This document shows, one piece after another, positions 40,251-49,389 of a stretch of 64,000 bases of DNA (its first letter is position 1; the number at the start of each line of letters is the position of its first letter). The notes beneath the pieces were generated by a model, which was not told the origin of the DNA, did no database searches, and worked only from the letters and a program-made list of their open reading frames with translations. The position numbers were made by a program, and so were the translations under genes. This stretch comes from Paenibacillus sp. HB172176 (GTDB taxonomy: Bacteria; Bacillota; Bacilli; Paenibacillales; Paenibacillaceae). The stretch lies in NCBI RefSeq assembly GCF_011947265.1, contig NZ_JAATHD010000020.1, forward strand, positions 1 to 64,000, read 5' to 3'.

Positions 40251-42521
40251 CTATTGCTCCGTTGCTAACTCGCCTGTTTCTTTATTTTTCATCACAATCC
40301 GACCGCTCATCTCTTCCCCGTTGCTTAGCACGAGCTTCAGCTTTGCCGTTTTGCCTTTCTCAATCAGTGCTTTCACTTGCGAATCGGTCAAGCGACGACC
40401 GAAGCATTCCTTCCAAATGACGAATGAGCACCCTGACTTATAATGTGAACAGCCATAGCCCTTGCGCCCCATAAATATTGTGCCGCCACAGCCTGAGCGC
40501 GGACAGCCTCCGATGATTGTTGGTTCAGTACGCTCTTCTGATGCCTGAGCCTTACCGCCAGTTGAAAGCTTCCTGGAGGATGCCTTCCGTGAGGGGGAGC
40601 TTACAGTTGCTTTGGCTGCGCCTGATTTGCTCTTGGTCGTTCTTCTCTTGGCAGGCGACTGCTCGGCCTCTCCTTCGAAGAAGGCTTTATCCATGCGAGA
40701 TTGCCGCCTTACCTTCTCGACAATCATCGTAGCGAATTTCTTCACATTAACCATGAACTGTTCGTCAGAAGCGCTGCCGCGGGCAATTTCATTCAACCTT
40801 TTCTCCCACATCCCGGTCATCTCCGGAGAGGTCAGCAGCTCCACTCCCGCGTTCCGAATTAATTCAATAGCCGTTCTGCCCTTCTGACTAATCATAATTC
40901 TTTTGCCGGCCATGGAGACATAGCCGACATTCTTCAGTCTCTCTATCGTGGCAGCCCTGGTTGCAGGCGTGCCAAGTCCCCCATCCTTCATTGCATCCCG
41001 GACTTCCTCGTCTTCAATCTGCTTGCCCGCGCTTTCCATCGCCCTGAGCAGCGTCCCTTCCGTATAAGGCTTGGGAGGCTGTGTATCCTTCTCTTTCACC
41101 TCTGCGTTTATGCAGAGGGCCGGATCCCCTGAAGACAACACGAACGGTTCATTCACCTCATCCTCTTCCTCCGCAATTCCGTCTTTATCCTTCTTGCCGG
41201 AGGGTTCCTTCTTCTCTTTTTGATCCTCGTAGATTGCTTTCCAGCCGATACGGACAAGCTCCTTCACGTTCGTCTTGAAGCTCTCTTGCTCGACTTCGGT
41301 AATAACGCTGTGCGCTTCATATTCAGCCGGCGGATAGAACTGGGAGAGAAATCTTCGCACGACAAGATCATAGAGCTTTCTCTCTTCCGCGGATAAAGCT
41401 CCCGCTTTGCGATTGGTCGGCAGAATGGCATGATGATCCTCTACCTTGGCCGGGTTGCATACATATTTGTTCCCTTTATGCACAATACTGCGGTTGGCGC
41501 CCTGAACCCACTCTCCGTATTCCGTATTTTGCAGAGCGGATAAGGTTTTGTGCATTTCGGGTATGTTCTGTTCATTCACATAGTTCGAATTGGTTCTCGG
41601 ATAGGAAATCACTTTATGCTTCTCATAGAGCGACTGCGCAATATCAAGCGTTTTCTTGGCGGAGAAGCCGAACTTCCCGTTCGCCTCCCGCTGCAGCAGA
41701 GTCAGATCATACAGCTTATATGGAAATTCCTTCACGCTTTTGCGATCGTATGAGACAATCTGGGCCGGCTTCCCCTTCACCTTGGCCGCAATCGCGCCGG
41801 CCTTATCCCCATCGGTCATCCTCTCCCCCTGCCACATTCCCCGGTAGCTTGTCTCCTCTTGGACAAACTGCCCCTCCACATCAAAGAATTTCAAGGAAGT
41901 GAATGCCTCTATCGATTTCTGTCGATCATAGATGAGCGCCAGAACAGGCGTCTGCACCCGACCGACCGAGAGCAGCACGTTGTGCTTCGTTGTGAAGGCC
42001 CTGGAGCCGTTCATTCCGATTAACCAATCCGCTTCGCTGCGGGCTGTCGCCGCTCTGGTGAGCGGCTCGTATTCGGAGCCTTCCCTCAGCTCCGCAAAGC
42101 CTTTGCGAATGGTCTCCGGAGTCAAATCGGAAATCCAGAGACGCTTCACAGGCTGCTTCAGCTTCAGATGACGCTGAATAAGCGAGAAGATATATTGACC
42201 CTCCCGCCCCGCATCGCAGCCGTTTACGAGCGCGTCACAGCGCTTAGACAGCTCGCTGATTACCTTGAGCTGATCCATCGTCTTCTTGTTCGGCACAAGC
42301 TTGAACTTCTCCGGTATAATCGGCAAATCATTGATATTCCATTTTTTGTATCGATCATCATAGGCATCCGGCTCGGCAAGTCCAATCAAATGACCGATTG
42401 CCCATGTGATAATATAGCGCTCGCCTTCCATGTACGTGCGATGATTTTTGGCTTTCGGTTCGATGGCAGCCGCAATGTTCCTGCCCATATCAGGCTTCTC
42501 CGCGATGATTAGCGTCTTCAA
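40251..42521 (-). CDS. topB: DNA topoisomerase III (type IA)
   Basis: 756 residues. Toprim domain with IIAEKPDMG (5-13) and the acidic triad region NGCDAGREGQYIF (100-112); catalytic Tyr307 in ISYPRTNSNYV. After the core comes a Lys/Ser-rich linker (about 620-665) and a C-terminal zinc-ribbon-like end (GGCPRSGCGGTIFMGRKGYGC). It relaxes and decatenates DNA. The length is close to B. subtilis TopB. ATG at 42521 with GGAG upstream; single gene. Confidence 0.93.
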   Translation of the reverse strand: MKTLIIAEKPDMGRNIAAAIEPKAKNHRTYMEGERYIITWAIGHLIGLAEPDAYDDRYKKWNINDLPIIPEKFKLVPNKKTMDQLKVISELSKRCDALVNGCDAGREGQYIFSLIQRHLKLKQPVKRLWISDLTPETIRKGFAELREGSEYEPLTRAATARSEADWLIGMNGSRAFTTKHNVLLSVGRVQTPVLALIYDRQKSIEAFTSLKFFDVEGQFVQEETSYRGMWQGERMTDGDKAGAIAAKVKGKPAQIVSYDRKSVKEFPYKLYDLTLLQREANGKFGFSAKKTLDIAQSLYEKHKVISYPRTNSNYVNEQNIPEMHKTLSALQNTEYGEWVQGANRSIVHKGNKYVCNPAKVEDHHAILPTNRKAGALSAEERKLYDLVVRRFLSQFYPPAEYEAHSVITEVEQESFKTNVKELVRIGWKAIYEDQKEKKEPSGKKDKDGIAEEEDEVNEPFVLSSGDPALCINAEVKEKDTQPPKPYTEGTLLRAMESAGKQIEDEEVRDAMKDGGLGTPATRAATIERLKNVGYVSMAGKRIMISQKGRTAIELIRNAGVELLTSPEMTGMWEKRLNEIARGSASDEQFMVNVKKFATMIVEKVRRQSRMDKAFFEGEAEQSPAKRRTTKSKSGAAKATVSSPSRKASSRKLSTGGKAQASEERTEPTIIGGCPRSGCGGTIFMGRKGYGCSHYKSGCSFVIWKECFGRRLTDSQVKALIEKGKTAKLKLVLSNGEEMSGRIVMKNKETGELATEQ

Positions 42522-42563
42522 GATTGGATCGCTCCTTTATGGCGTTACAAGCCGGTTGCTTCG

Positions 42564-43628
42564 TTACTGCTTCGTTTCAATGATAATTTTGTTGTATATC
42601 GCGCGAACGCCGTTGGCCCAATTCGGATCTTCGGCATATTCCCGGTTAATCCAGGTGAACGCATCCATTCCCGGCGGTCTGTTCTTGCTCAGCCTTACGA
42701 TCGTTCTCGCCGCGATAGCCGCTGAATCCTTGATGGATGTATTGTAATCCCGCCAGCTGTAGAACACATTGAACGGATTGTTGGCAATCTTCTCGGCGTT
42801 GCCGTCCGACTTTGGCACAAAGGACTGCTCCTGCCCGGTAATGGCGAACAAGAACGCGGGATGAATATTGAAGCTTTCGGCAGCCTCCATAATCGCATCA
42901 TAGAAGGCAGGTTCAGCCAGCATGGAGTCCCTGCTTTTCAAGAAAGCAATCAGTTGATGTTGATCAATCGCCTCATACTGCAGCTCCTTTGGCAATTCAT
43001 TCGGATAAGGAGCTTCCGGAAGCTCCATCGGAATCATCATGCCAAACGGCGCTGATGCCGTTTCCAGCGGGTTAATGAGCGGTGTGTTCATGTCGGATGC
43101 CGCAGATTGCAGCATCCCGTATAGGCTGCACACAGAGATCAGGAGCAGACTCAACGCCCCGAATACCCATGTTCGGCTTCTGCGACGATTCATTCTGGAC
43201 GGGGGAGCGACTACAGGGAAAGGTATAACCAGAGCTTGTTTGGGGTGCGCTTCCTCCTTGCCATTATTGTCCTCTCCCGCGAGGGGCGATGCAGAGAACA
43301 GTCGCACCTCTTGCTCGCGCAGCCAAGCATGAAGAGGCTTCGCTATCGAATCTTGGGAATGATCCAGTTCAAGACAAAGCTTATAAATATCATCGGCGGT
43401 CACTGGTTTTTGCTCCTCCAGCACCGTTTTGCGAATTAACGCGCTCGTCAAACGCTCCTTCAAGGACAGCTCGAAATCCGGCAACTGCTTATGTATGATT
43501 CGTTTCACGGCGTTCGCGATTATATCGGCATGCTTGTCCATCGTCAAGCCGGTATATTTCGCTTGCACGTAATGTCTGATCATACGCACATCCCCTGGCG
43601 TCAATACATAAGCGGAATTGGCCATCAT
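42564..43628 (-). CDS. membrane-anchored lysozyme-like domain protein
   Basis: 354 residues. A soluble N-terminal region (1-150), one membrane segment (about 155-177), then an extracellular domain with AFLFAITGQEQSFVPKSDGNAEKIANNPFNVFYSW (about 255-290), resembling glucosaminidase or lytic transglycosylase-like folds; GlnGlu in TGQEQSF may supply the catalytic Glu. It probably acts on cell wall glycan, but the match is by pattern only. GGGAGAG precedes ATG 43628. The topB gene is downstream on the same strand. Confidence 0.65.
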   Translation of the reverse strand: MMANSAYVLTPGDVRMIRHYVQAKYTGLTMDKHADIIANAVKRIIHKQLPDFELSLKERLTSALIRKTVLEEQKPVTADDIYKLCLELDHSQDSIAKPLHAWLREQEVRLFSASPLAGEDNNGKEEAHPKQALVIPFPVVAPPSRMNRRRSRTWVFGALSLLLISVCSLYGMLQSAASDMNTPLINPLETASAPFGMMIPMELPEAPYPNELPKELQYEAIDQHQLIAFLKSRDSMLAEPAFYDAIMEAAESFNIHPAFLFAITGQEQSFVPKSDGNAEKIANNPFNVFYSWRDYNTSIKDSAAIAARTIVRLSKNRPPGMDAFTWINREYAEDPNWANGVRAIYNKIIIETKQ

Positions 43629-43679
43629 GAAGCTCTCCCTTCATGCATTCTTATACGAATCTTACCACATCCTTCCTGC

Positions 43680-43997
43680 TCAAGGGGAGTGTAATTTTTG
43701 AATAGCCGCTTGTATTTCAACGCTGTTCACAAAGGCCGTTATTTGTGCCTTCTCGTCAGCTGTAAAGCCATATTCGCAATCGCAATCTTCATCCTGCGGA
43801 ATCATCTGGACGACTGTTCCGTCATGCGTGCAGATGACCAGAATCGAGAAAGCGATAATATCGTCTGGAACAGGCGTTGATTCGCTGAGCTTCGGTTGTA
43901 GAAAGATATCGATCCATTGATGATCCCTTTGCTCAAGCGTCCCCTCGAAAGAAATAAATTGCAATTCAGCATAATGGTCAAGACCATATTTAATCAT
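43680..43997 (-). CDS. hypothetical acidic protein
   Basis: 105 residues, acidic (many Asp/Glu) with a Cys pair in EDCDCEYGFTADEKAQ. No signal peptide or membrane segment. I do not recognise the family. It has a moderate ribosome binding site (GGAATGGGG) and lies alone between the membrane-anchored protein and the gltD terminator. Confidence 0.5.
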   Translation of the reverse strand: MIKYGLDHYAELQFISFEGTLEQRDHQWIDIFLQPKLSESTPVPDDIIAFSILVICTHDGTVVQMIPQDEDCDCEYGFTADEKAQITAFVNSVEIQAAIQKLHSP

Positions 43998-44085
43998 GAC
44001 ACAGCCCCATTCCTCTTATTGTTCAGCTAACGATTGCAGCCGAAGCAGTGCTCTATGCAAAACATTTATATGCTTGGAAGTCAAG

Positions 44086-44108
44086 AAAAGCGCCCGCAGG
44101 CGCTTCTC
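44086..44108 (-). terminator. intrinsic terminator of gltD
   Basis: Stem AAGCGCC (44088-44094) / GGCGCTT (44099-44105), loop CGCA; on the minus strand followed by TTTTCTT. Placed about 40 bp after the gltD stop codon. Confidence 0.7.
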
Positions 44109-44142
44109 CAAAAATGCAATTTATTACGACATGCCCTCTAAC

Positions 44143-45630
44143 CTAAGGCAACATCGAAGAGCCCATCAAATATTTGTCAACTTCGCGCGCTGCTTCGCGT
44201 CCTTCGTTGATCGCCCATACAATCAAGCTTTGACCGCGACGCATATCGCCTGCTGCGAATACTTTATCAACATTCGTCGTGTATTTGCCATAAGCCGCTT
44301 TCACGTTCGAACGACGATCCTGCTCCAGACCAAGCTGTTCAATTACAGTGGATTCCGGACCTTCAAAACCAACTGCGATGAACACGAGATCCGCCGGCCA
44401 TACCTTCTCCGTACCCGGAATTTCGTTGTAAATTTTGCGCCCGGTTTCATCCACAATGCGTTCGATCTGCACCGTATGAAGCTCCTTCAGCTTGCCGTTC
44501 TCGTCGCCGACGAATTTCTTCGTCAATACGGAGAATGCGCGCGGATCTTCGCCGTACAAGGCTTTCGCTTCTTCCTGGGCATAATCGAGCGTATAGACAT
44601 TCGGGAATTGCGGCCAAGGATTCTTCGCCGAATCACGAACGAGCGGCGCTTTGCCGACGGTGCCGAATTGCGTGACCGATTTGCAGCCTTGTCGAAGCGC
44701 TGTGCCGACGCAGTCCGTTCCCGTGTCGCCGCCTCCGATGACAATGACATCCTTGCCCTTGGCATCAATGAATTGACCGTCTTCGAAGCCTGAATCCAGA
44801 TAGCTCTTGATTGTTCCGTTGAGATAATCCATAGCAAGATGAATGCCGTCCAGGCCGCGTCCTTCAATATCCACTTCGCGTGCGCGAGTAGCGCCGCCGC
44901 AAAGCACGACCGCGTCGAAGGATTCCATCAGCTCATTAGCCGAAATATCCTTGCCGATCTCCGTATTCGTCACGAACGTAATACCTTCTTCAATTAGTAA
45001 ATCTACCCGCCGCTGAACGATATCCTTCTCCAGCTTCATCGTCGGAATGCCGTACGTAAGCAAACCGCCGATCCGGTCGGCACGCTCATAGACGGTGACC
45101 GTATGGCCCGCTTTGTTCAATTGCGCAGCTGCAGCCATGCCCGCAGGGCCAGAGCCTACAACCGCAACACGCTTGCCGGTGCGCATCTTCGGCGGCTGCG
45201 CGACAACCCAGCCTTCCTCGAAGCCTTTGTCGATAATGGCTTGTTCGATCGACTTGATCGTAACCGCATCCCCGATAAGTCCCACCGTGCAAGAGCCCTC
45301 GCAAGGCGCGGGACAGACACGTCCGGTAAATTCAGGGAAATTATTCGTTTTGTGCAAACGCTCCAGCGCTTCGCGCCATAAGCCTCTATAAATCAAATTA
45401 TTCCATTCGGGAATCAGATTATTGACCGGACAGCCAGATACCGTGCCGGCAAGCTCAATGCCCGTATGGCAATACGGCGTCCCGCAATCCATGCAGCGCG
45501 CGCCTTGCGTGCGCAGCTGTTCTTCGGAAAAATGCTTATGAAATTCATTCCAATCGTTAATGCGCTCAAGCGGGTCGCGATCGGCCGGCAATTCGCGCTG
45601 ATATTCCATAAACCCTGTTGGTGTAGACAT
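44143..45630 (-). CDS. gltD: glutamate synthase small subunit
   Basis: 495 residues from ATG 45630 (GGAGG with 10-nt spacing); a longer frame to 45729 lacks support. N-terminal iron-sulfur region with CMDCGTPYCHTG (Cys46, Cys49 and following), GCPVNN and CPAPCEGSC, then the FAD-binding GSGPAGMAAAAQLNKAGH and NADPH-binding IGGGDTGTDC. The subunit passes electrons to the large subunit, which makes glutamate from 2-oxoglutarate and glutamine. The large-subunit gene is not in the window, so it stands alone here. Confidence 0.92.
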   Translation of the reverse strand: MSTPTGFMEYQRELPADRDPLERINDWNEFHKHFSEEQLRTQGARCMDCGTPYCHTGIELAGTVSGCPVNNLIPEWNNLIYRGLWREALERLHKTNNFPEFTGRVCPAPCEGSCTVGLIGDAVTIKSIEQAIIDKGFEEGWVVAQPPKMRTGKRVAVVGSGPAGMAAAAQLNKAGHTVTVYERADRIGGLLTYGIPTMKLEKDIVQRRVDLLIEEGITFVTNTEIGKDISANELMESFDAVVLCGGATRAREVDIEGRGLDGIHLAMDYLNGTIKSYLDSGFEDGQFIDAKGKDVIVIGGGDTGTDCVGTALRQGCKSVTQFGTVGKAPLVRDSAKNPWPQFPNVYTLDYAQEEAKALYGEDPRAFSVLTKKFVGDENGKLKELHTVQIERIVDETGRKIYNEIPGTEKVWPADLVFIAVGFEGPESTVIEQLGLEQDRRSNVKAAYGKYTTNVDKVFAAGDMRRGQSLIVWAINEGREAAREVDKYLMGSSMLP

Positions 45631-45823
45631 GATCGCTTTTCCTCCATCCCTAATTCCCATTGCTTCGTTCAATTCAGCATTTCGTCCGATACCGGGAATC
45701 CAATTATTCATATTATAACATGCTAGCATTCCTTTGTTGAACTCGTTAATGGATTTTCCGCATAATCATTTGCACTTTATGACGTAATGTTCGTTTAAGC
45801 GTACATTTGCCGAACAGGCGTAA

Positions 45824-46321
45824 TTACGTTTTCCTTACATAGGTTTGTAAGGTGAAATCATACTTGTTCTTCTCGTCCGACGCCCGGAATCGACTATCCG
45901 CCAGCTGCCAGTCCTCCCGTGGAAAAAGGGGAAAATAGGCGTCGCCTTCGCCAAGATCAACGTTAATGTCGGTCAGCAGGAGCTTGTCGGCAAAAGGAAG
46001 AAGCAATCCGTATACTTCTGCGCCGCCAATAACCATCAGCTCGTCTTGTGCCGAGCCATACTGCTTCACGGCATCCTCCGGCGAATGTACAATTTCACAT
46101 CCTTGCAGCTTCAGCCCGGACTGTCTGGTCAGAACCACATTCCGACGATTAGGAAGCGGTCTCCCTCCTAATGATTCGAATGTCTTCCTACCCATAAGCA
46201 CTGTCTTTCCTATCGTTTTCTCTTTGAAATAAGCCATTTCGGCAGGCAGATGCCAAGGCATCTTGTTGTCCTTGCCCAGCAGGCGATTATTGTCCATCGC
46301 GGCTATAAGTGTAACGGACAT
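45824..46321 (-). CDS. folA: dihydrofolate reductase
   Basis: 165 residues. Standard bacterial DHFR: LIAAMDNNRLLGKDNKMPWHLPAEMAYFK at the N-terminus (substrate loop, Trp22 and Asp/Glu region), GRKTFESLGGRPLPNRRNVVLTR, and VIGGAEVYGLLLPFADKLLLTDI. It regenerates tetrahydrofolate with NADPH, as needed by thymidylate synthase, whose gene is immediately upstream and co-directional (21-bp gap). Confidence 0.95.
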   Translation of the reverse strand: MSVTLIAAMDNNRLLGKDNKMPWHLPAEMAYFKEKTIGKTVLMGRKTFESLGGRPLPNRRNVVLTRQSGLKLQGCEIVHSPEDAVKQYGSAQDELMVIGGAEVYGLLLPFADKLLLTDINVDLGEGDAYFPLFPREDWQLADSRFRASDEKNKYDFTLQTYVRKT

Positions 46322-46342
46322 GCAGCTTCACCGACCTTTCTT

Positions 46343-47299
46343 CTATACGGCAATCGGAGCCTTGATCGAAGGATGCGGGTTATAATTCTCTACGCTTAAA
46401 TCGGACAGCTCCATGTCGAAGATCGAAGTCTTCGCCGGATTGATCTTCAGCTTCGGCAGGGCTCTTGGCTCACGGCCCAGCTGCGTCTCGATTTGCTCCA
46501 GATGATTCAAGTAGATATGCGCGTCGCCGAACGTATGCACGAAATCGCCTACCTCCAGGCCGCATTCATGCGCGATGAGATGCGTAAGCAAGGCGTAGCT
46601 TGCAATATTAAACGGAACGCCAAGGAAAATATCCGCGCTGCGCTGATACAGCTGACAGGACAGCTTGCCCTCTGATACATAGAATTGAAACAGGGTATGA
46701 CAAGGCGGCAGCGCCATCGACGGCACATCCTCGGGATTCCACGCGGACACGATTAAGCGGCGCGAATCGGGAGTATGCTTGATGGCATGAATCACGTCCT
46801 TTAGCTGATCGATCGTCTCGCCTTTCGTTGTTTTCCAGTCCCGCCACTGCTTTCCATATACATTGCCCAGTTCTCCGTATTGCGCGGCGAAGTCGTCATC
46901 CCTCAGAATAAGGTCCGCGAACCGTTTCATCTGCTCCTCATACAGAGCCGCAAACGCTTCGTCACGCTGCGCACGAAGGCCGAAATCGCTCATATCGGGT
47001 CCTGTGTAATCCCTGCTTTCCACCCACCGCTTGAAGGCCCATTCATTCCAAATATGATTATTATGCTGGAGCAGATATCGAATGTTCGTATCTCCTTTTA
47101 TGAACCAAAGCAGCTCGCTTGCAACAAGCTTGAATGAAACGCGCTTTGTCGTCATCAGCGGAAACCCTTCTCGAAGAGGCATTCTCATCTGGTAGCCAAA
47201 GGCCGAAATCGTGCCTGTTCCCGTTCTGTCCTCTTTCCTCGCGCCATAATTCAGCACATCCTGCAATAATTGCAAATAGGAACGTTCGCTGCAGCTCAT
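46343..47299 (-). CDS. thyA: thymidylate synthase
   Basis: 318 residues. Catalytic Cys200 in MALPPCHTLFQFYV; RTGTGTISAFGYQMR, SELLWFIKGDTNIRYL and QLYQRSADIFLGVPFNIASYALLTHLIA are standard. It carries the ~50-residue insertion near 88-135 found in the long (Lactobacillus casei-type) enzymes. It converts dUMP to dTMP, oxidising methylene-THF; the DHF is recycled by FolA encoded just downstream. GGGGGG precedes the ATG. Confidence 0.96.
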   Translation of the reverse strand: MSCSERSYLQLLQDVLNYGARKEDRTGTGTISAFGYQMRMPLREGFPLMTTKRVSFKLVASELLWFIKGDTNIRYLLQHNNHIWNEWAFKRWVESRDYTGPDMSDFGLRAQRDEAFAALYEEQMKRFADLILRDDDFAAQYGELGNVYGKQWRDWKTTKGETIDQLKDVIHAIKHTPDSRRLIVSAWNPEDVPSMALPPCHTLFQFYVSEGKLSCQLYQRSADIFLGVPFNIASYALLTHLIAHECGLEVGDFVHTFGDAHIYLNHLEQIETQLGREPRALPKLKINPAKTSIFDMELSDLSVENYNPHPSIKAPIAV

Positions 47300-47344
47300 C
47301 TATGTTCGCCCCCCAACAATGACAAAATAACTCTTATTATATCA

Positions 47345-47851
47345 TTAATTCACAATCCTGTCCTGCTTTCGTTTCTTTCTTTGCCGATGACGCTCGGGCG
47401 CCGTTGCGAACAATTTCTGCTCAAGCTCGCTCTCTGGAAGGATGGATGCAACGCCAGTCGGCTTGCCATCCTCGCTGAGCGCGACGAAGGTGAAAAACGC
47501 CGTCACCATCATGGTGCGCACGCCTGTGTACAAATTTTCCGATATGACGGTTACGTAAATCTCCATCGAGCTTCGATTCGTCCAGGTCACAAACGCTTCA
47601 ACCTCAATCACTTCACCGACATGAATCGGCGCCAGAAAATCAATATTATCCGTCGACGCGGTAACGACCCGGCATCTTGCATGACGCATAGCGGCAATCG
47701 CCGCGACCTTATCCATATATTCCATCAGCTTGCCGCCGAACATCGTATCGTAATGATTCGTATCGAGCGGGAAGATTAATTGAGTCATCAGCGTTCTGGA
47801 ATCTGACGCCTTCTTGCCCACATTCAAGCCATTATCGCCGGTTTCGCTCAT
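47345..47851 (-). CDS. acyl-CoA thioesterase (YkhA-like)
   Basis: 168 residues, a hotdog-fold thioesterase. MTQLIFPLDTNHYDTMFGGKLMEYMDKVAAIAAMRHAR contains the GG-K-L-ME-Y-MDKVA motif with catalytic Asp, followed by VEAFVTWTNRSSMEIYVTV. A basic tail (RHRQRKKRK) ends the protein. It hydrolyses medium- to long-chain acyl-CoA. Located between thyA and pdhD on the same strand. Confidence 0.9.
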   Translation of the reverse strand: MSETGDNGLNVGKKASDSRTLMTQLIFPLDTNHYDTMFGGKLMEYMDKVAAIAAMRHARCRVVTASTDNIDFLAPIHVGEVIEVEAFVTWTNRSSMEIYVTVISENLYTGVRTMMVTAFFTFVALSEDGKPTGVASILPESELEQKLFATAPERHRQRKKRKQDRIVN

Positions 47852-47904
47852 TCGCTTTCACTCCTTCATTGCTTCTCTTCACTATAATATGCCCTTTCTC
47901 GCGC

Positions 47905-47944
47905 AAAGAGGCCGCGCAGACACAAGTGCCGCGCGACCTCTTGA
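47905..47944 (-). terminator. terminator at the end of pdhD
   Basis: Long imperfect stem AAGAGG-CGCGC-CAC around a TTGT loop between the pdhD stop codon and the thioesterase start; the following T-run is weak (CTCTTTGC), so read-through is possible. Confidence 0.5.
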
Positions 47945-47970
47945 GATAGAAACGACCCTGGGGTCAATTC

Positions 47971-49386
47971 TTATTTGATGAAGGTGTGAATCGGATGACC
48001 AAGCGCGACCTCGGCAGCGTCGAGAACAATCTCGCCAAGCGTAGGATGCGCATGAATAGTAAGCGCGATATCCTCGAGCGTAGCGCCCATCTCGATAGCC
48101 AGAGCAAGCTCGGCAATCATGTTGGAGGCTTCCGTACCGATGATTTGCGCGCCGAGCACGAGACCGGAATCGGCGTCGGACACAAGCTTCACGAAGCCTT
48201 CGTTTGCGTTCAACGACATTGCGCGTCCATTGATGGCGAACGGGAATTTGCCAACCTTCACGCTATGGCCGGCATCCTTCGCTTCCTTCTCGCTCAAGCC
48301 CACGCTTGCGCATTCCGGATCGGAGAAGCAGACCGCCGGCACGCATTTGTAATCAATCACGCTGGCCTGGCCGGAGATCGCCTCAGCCGCCACTCTGCCC
48401 TCATACATCGCTTTATGCGCCAGAGCAGGACCTGCGATAATGTCGCCGATCGCATAGATATGCGGGATATTCGTTTGACATTGCTCGTTCACCTCAATCA
48501 AGCCGCGATCCGTTGTTTTCACACCGATCAGGTCCAGACCAAGCTCGCCGTCCGTATTCGGACGACGTCCCACGGTGACGAGCAGATAATCCGCTGTTAC
48601 GGATTCTTCTTTGTCGCCAACCGCATAGGTAACCGTTACATCCTTATCCGTTTGCTCCGCGCTCTTCGCCTGCGCGCCGGTAACGATATCGACCTTCGTC
48701 GATTTCAGCTTCTTCGCCACGATATTCGACATATCCTTGTCGAAGCCCGGAAGAATCGAATCGGAGCCTTCGATAACGGTAACCTTCGTGCCGAATTTCG
48801 AATACATTTGGCCAAGCTCGATACCGATATAGCCGCCGCCGATTACGACGAGGCTCTTCGGAATTTCAGGCAGCGACAAAGCGCCTGTCGAAGACACGAT
48901 GCGGCCGCCGTAAGGGAATGCCTTCAGCTCAATCGGACGAGAGCCGGTAGCGATAATGCAGTTCTTGAAACGGTAACGCGGAGCTTCCTGATCATTGAAT
49001 ACGCGCGCTTCGTTTTCGTTGATGAACATCACTTCGCCATGGAAATACTGCACCTTGTTCGCTTTGAGCAAGGAAGCAACGCCGCCGGTAAGCTTTTTCA
49101 CGATACCGTTTTTGAATTCCTGCACCTTGCTGAAATCCACCTTCGCTTCACCAACCTCGATACCGAAGGAAGAAGCGTGACCGATCGACTCGTATTGATG
49201 CGAAGCCGAGATCAAGGCTTTGGATGGAATGCAGCCTACGTTTAAGCACACACCGCCCACATATTCTTTATCCACAATTAATACGTTTTGGCCAAGCTGA
49301 GCCGCGCGAATAGCGGCAACATATCCGCCGGGACCCGCACCGATGACTAGAGTGTCGATATCTAATGAAGCATCTCCTACGACCAT
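47971..49386 (-). CDS. pdhD: dihydrolipoyl dehydrogenase (E3)
   Basis: 471 residues. FAD-binding GAGPGGYVAAIRAAQLG (16-32), redox-active disulfide CLNVGCIP (Cys47, Cys52), NAD-binding IGGGYIGIELGQMYSKFGTKVTVIEG, and the C-terminal His-Glu dyad IHAHPTLGEIV. It reoxidises the dihydrolipoyl groups of PdhC and may also serve other 2-oxoacid complexes. Last gene of pdhABCD, 3 bp after pdhC. Confidence 0.95.
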   Translation of the reverse strand: MVVGDASLDIDTLVIGAGPGGYVAAIRAAQLGQNVLIVDKEYVGGVCLNVGCIPSKALISASHQYESIGHASSFGIEVGEAKVDFSKVQEFKNGIVKKLTGGVASLLKANKVQYFHGEVMFINENEARVFNDQEAPRYRFKNCIIATGSRPIELKAFPYGGRIVSSTGALSLPEIPKSLVVIGGGYIGIELGQMYSKFGTKVTVIEGSDSILPGFDKDMSNIVAKKLKSTKVDIVTGAQAKSAEQTDKDVTVTYAVGDKEESVTADYLLVTVGRRPNTDGELGLDLIGVKTTDRGLIEVNEQCQTNIPHIYAIGDIIAGPALAHKAMYEGRVAAEAISGQASVIDYKCVPAVCFSDPECASVGLSEKEAKDAGHSVKVGKFPFAINGRAMSLNANEGFVKLVSDADSGLVLGAQIIGTEASNMIAELALAIEMGATLEDIALTIHAHPTLGEIVLDAAEVALGHPIHTFIK

Positions 49387-49389
49387 GTT

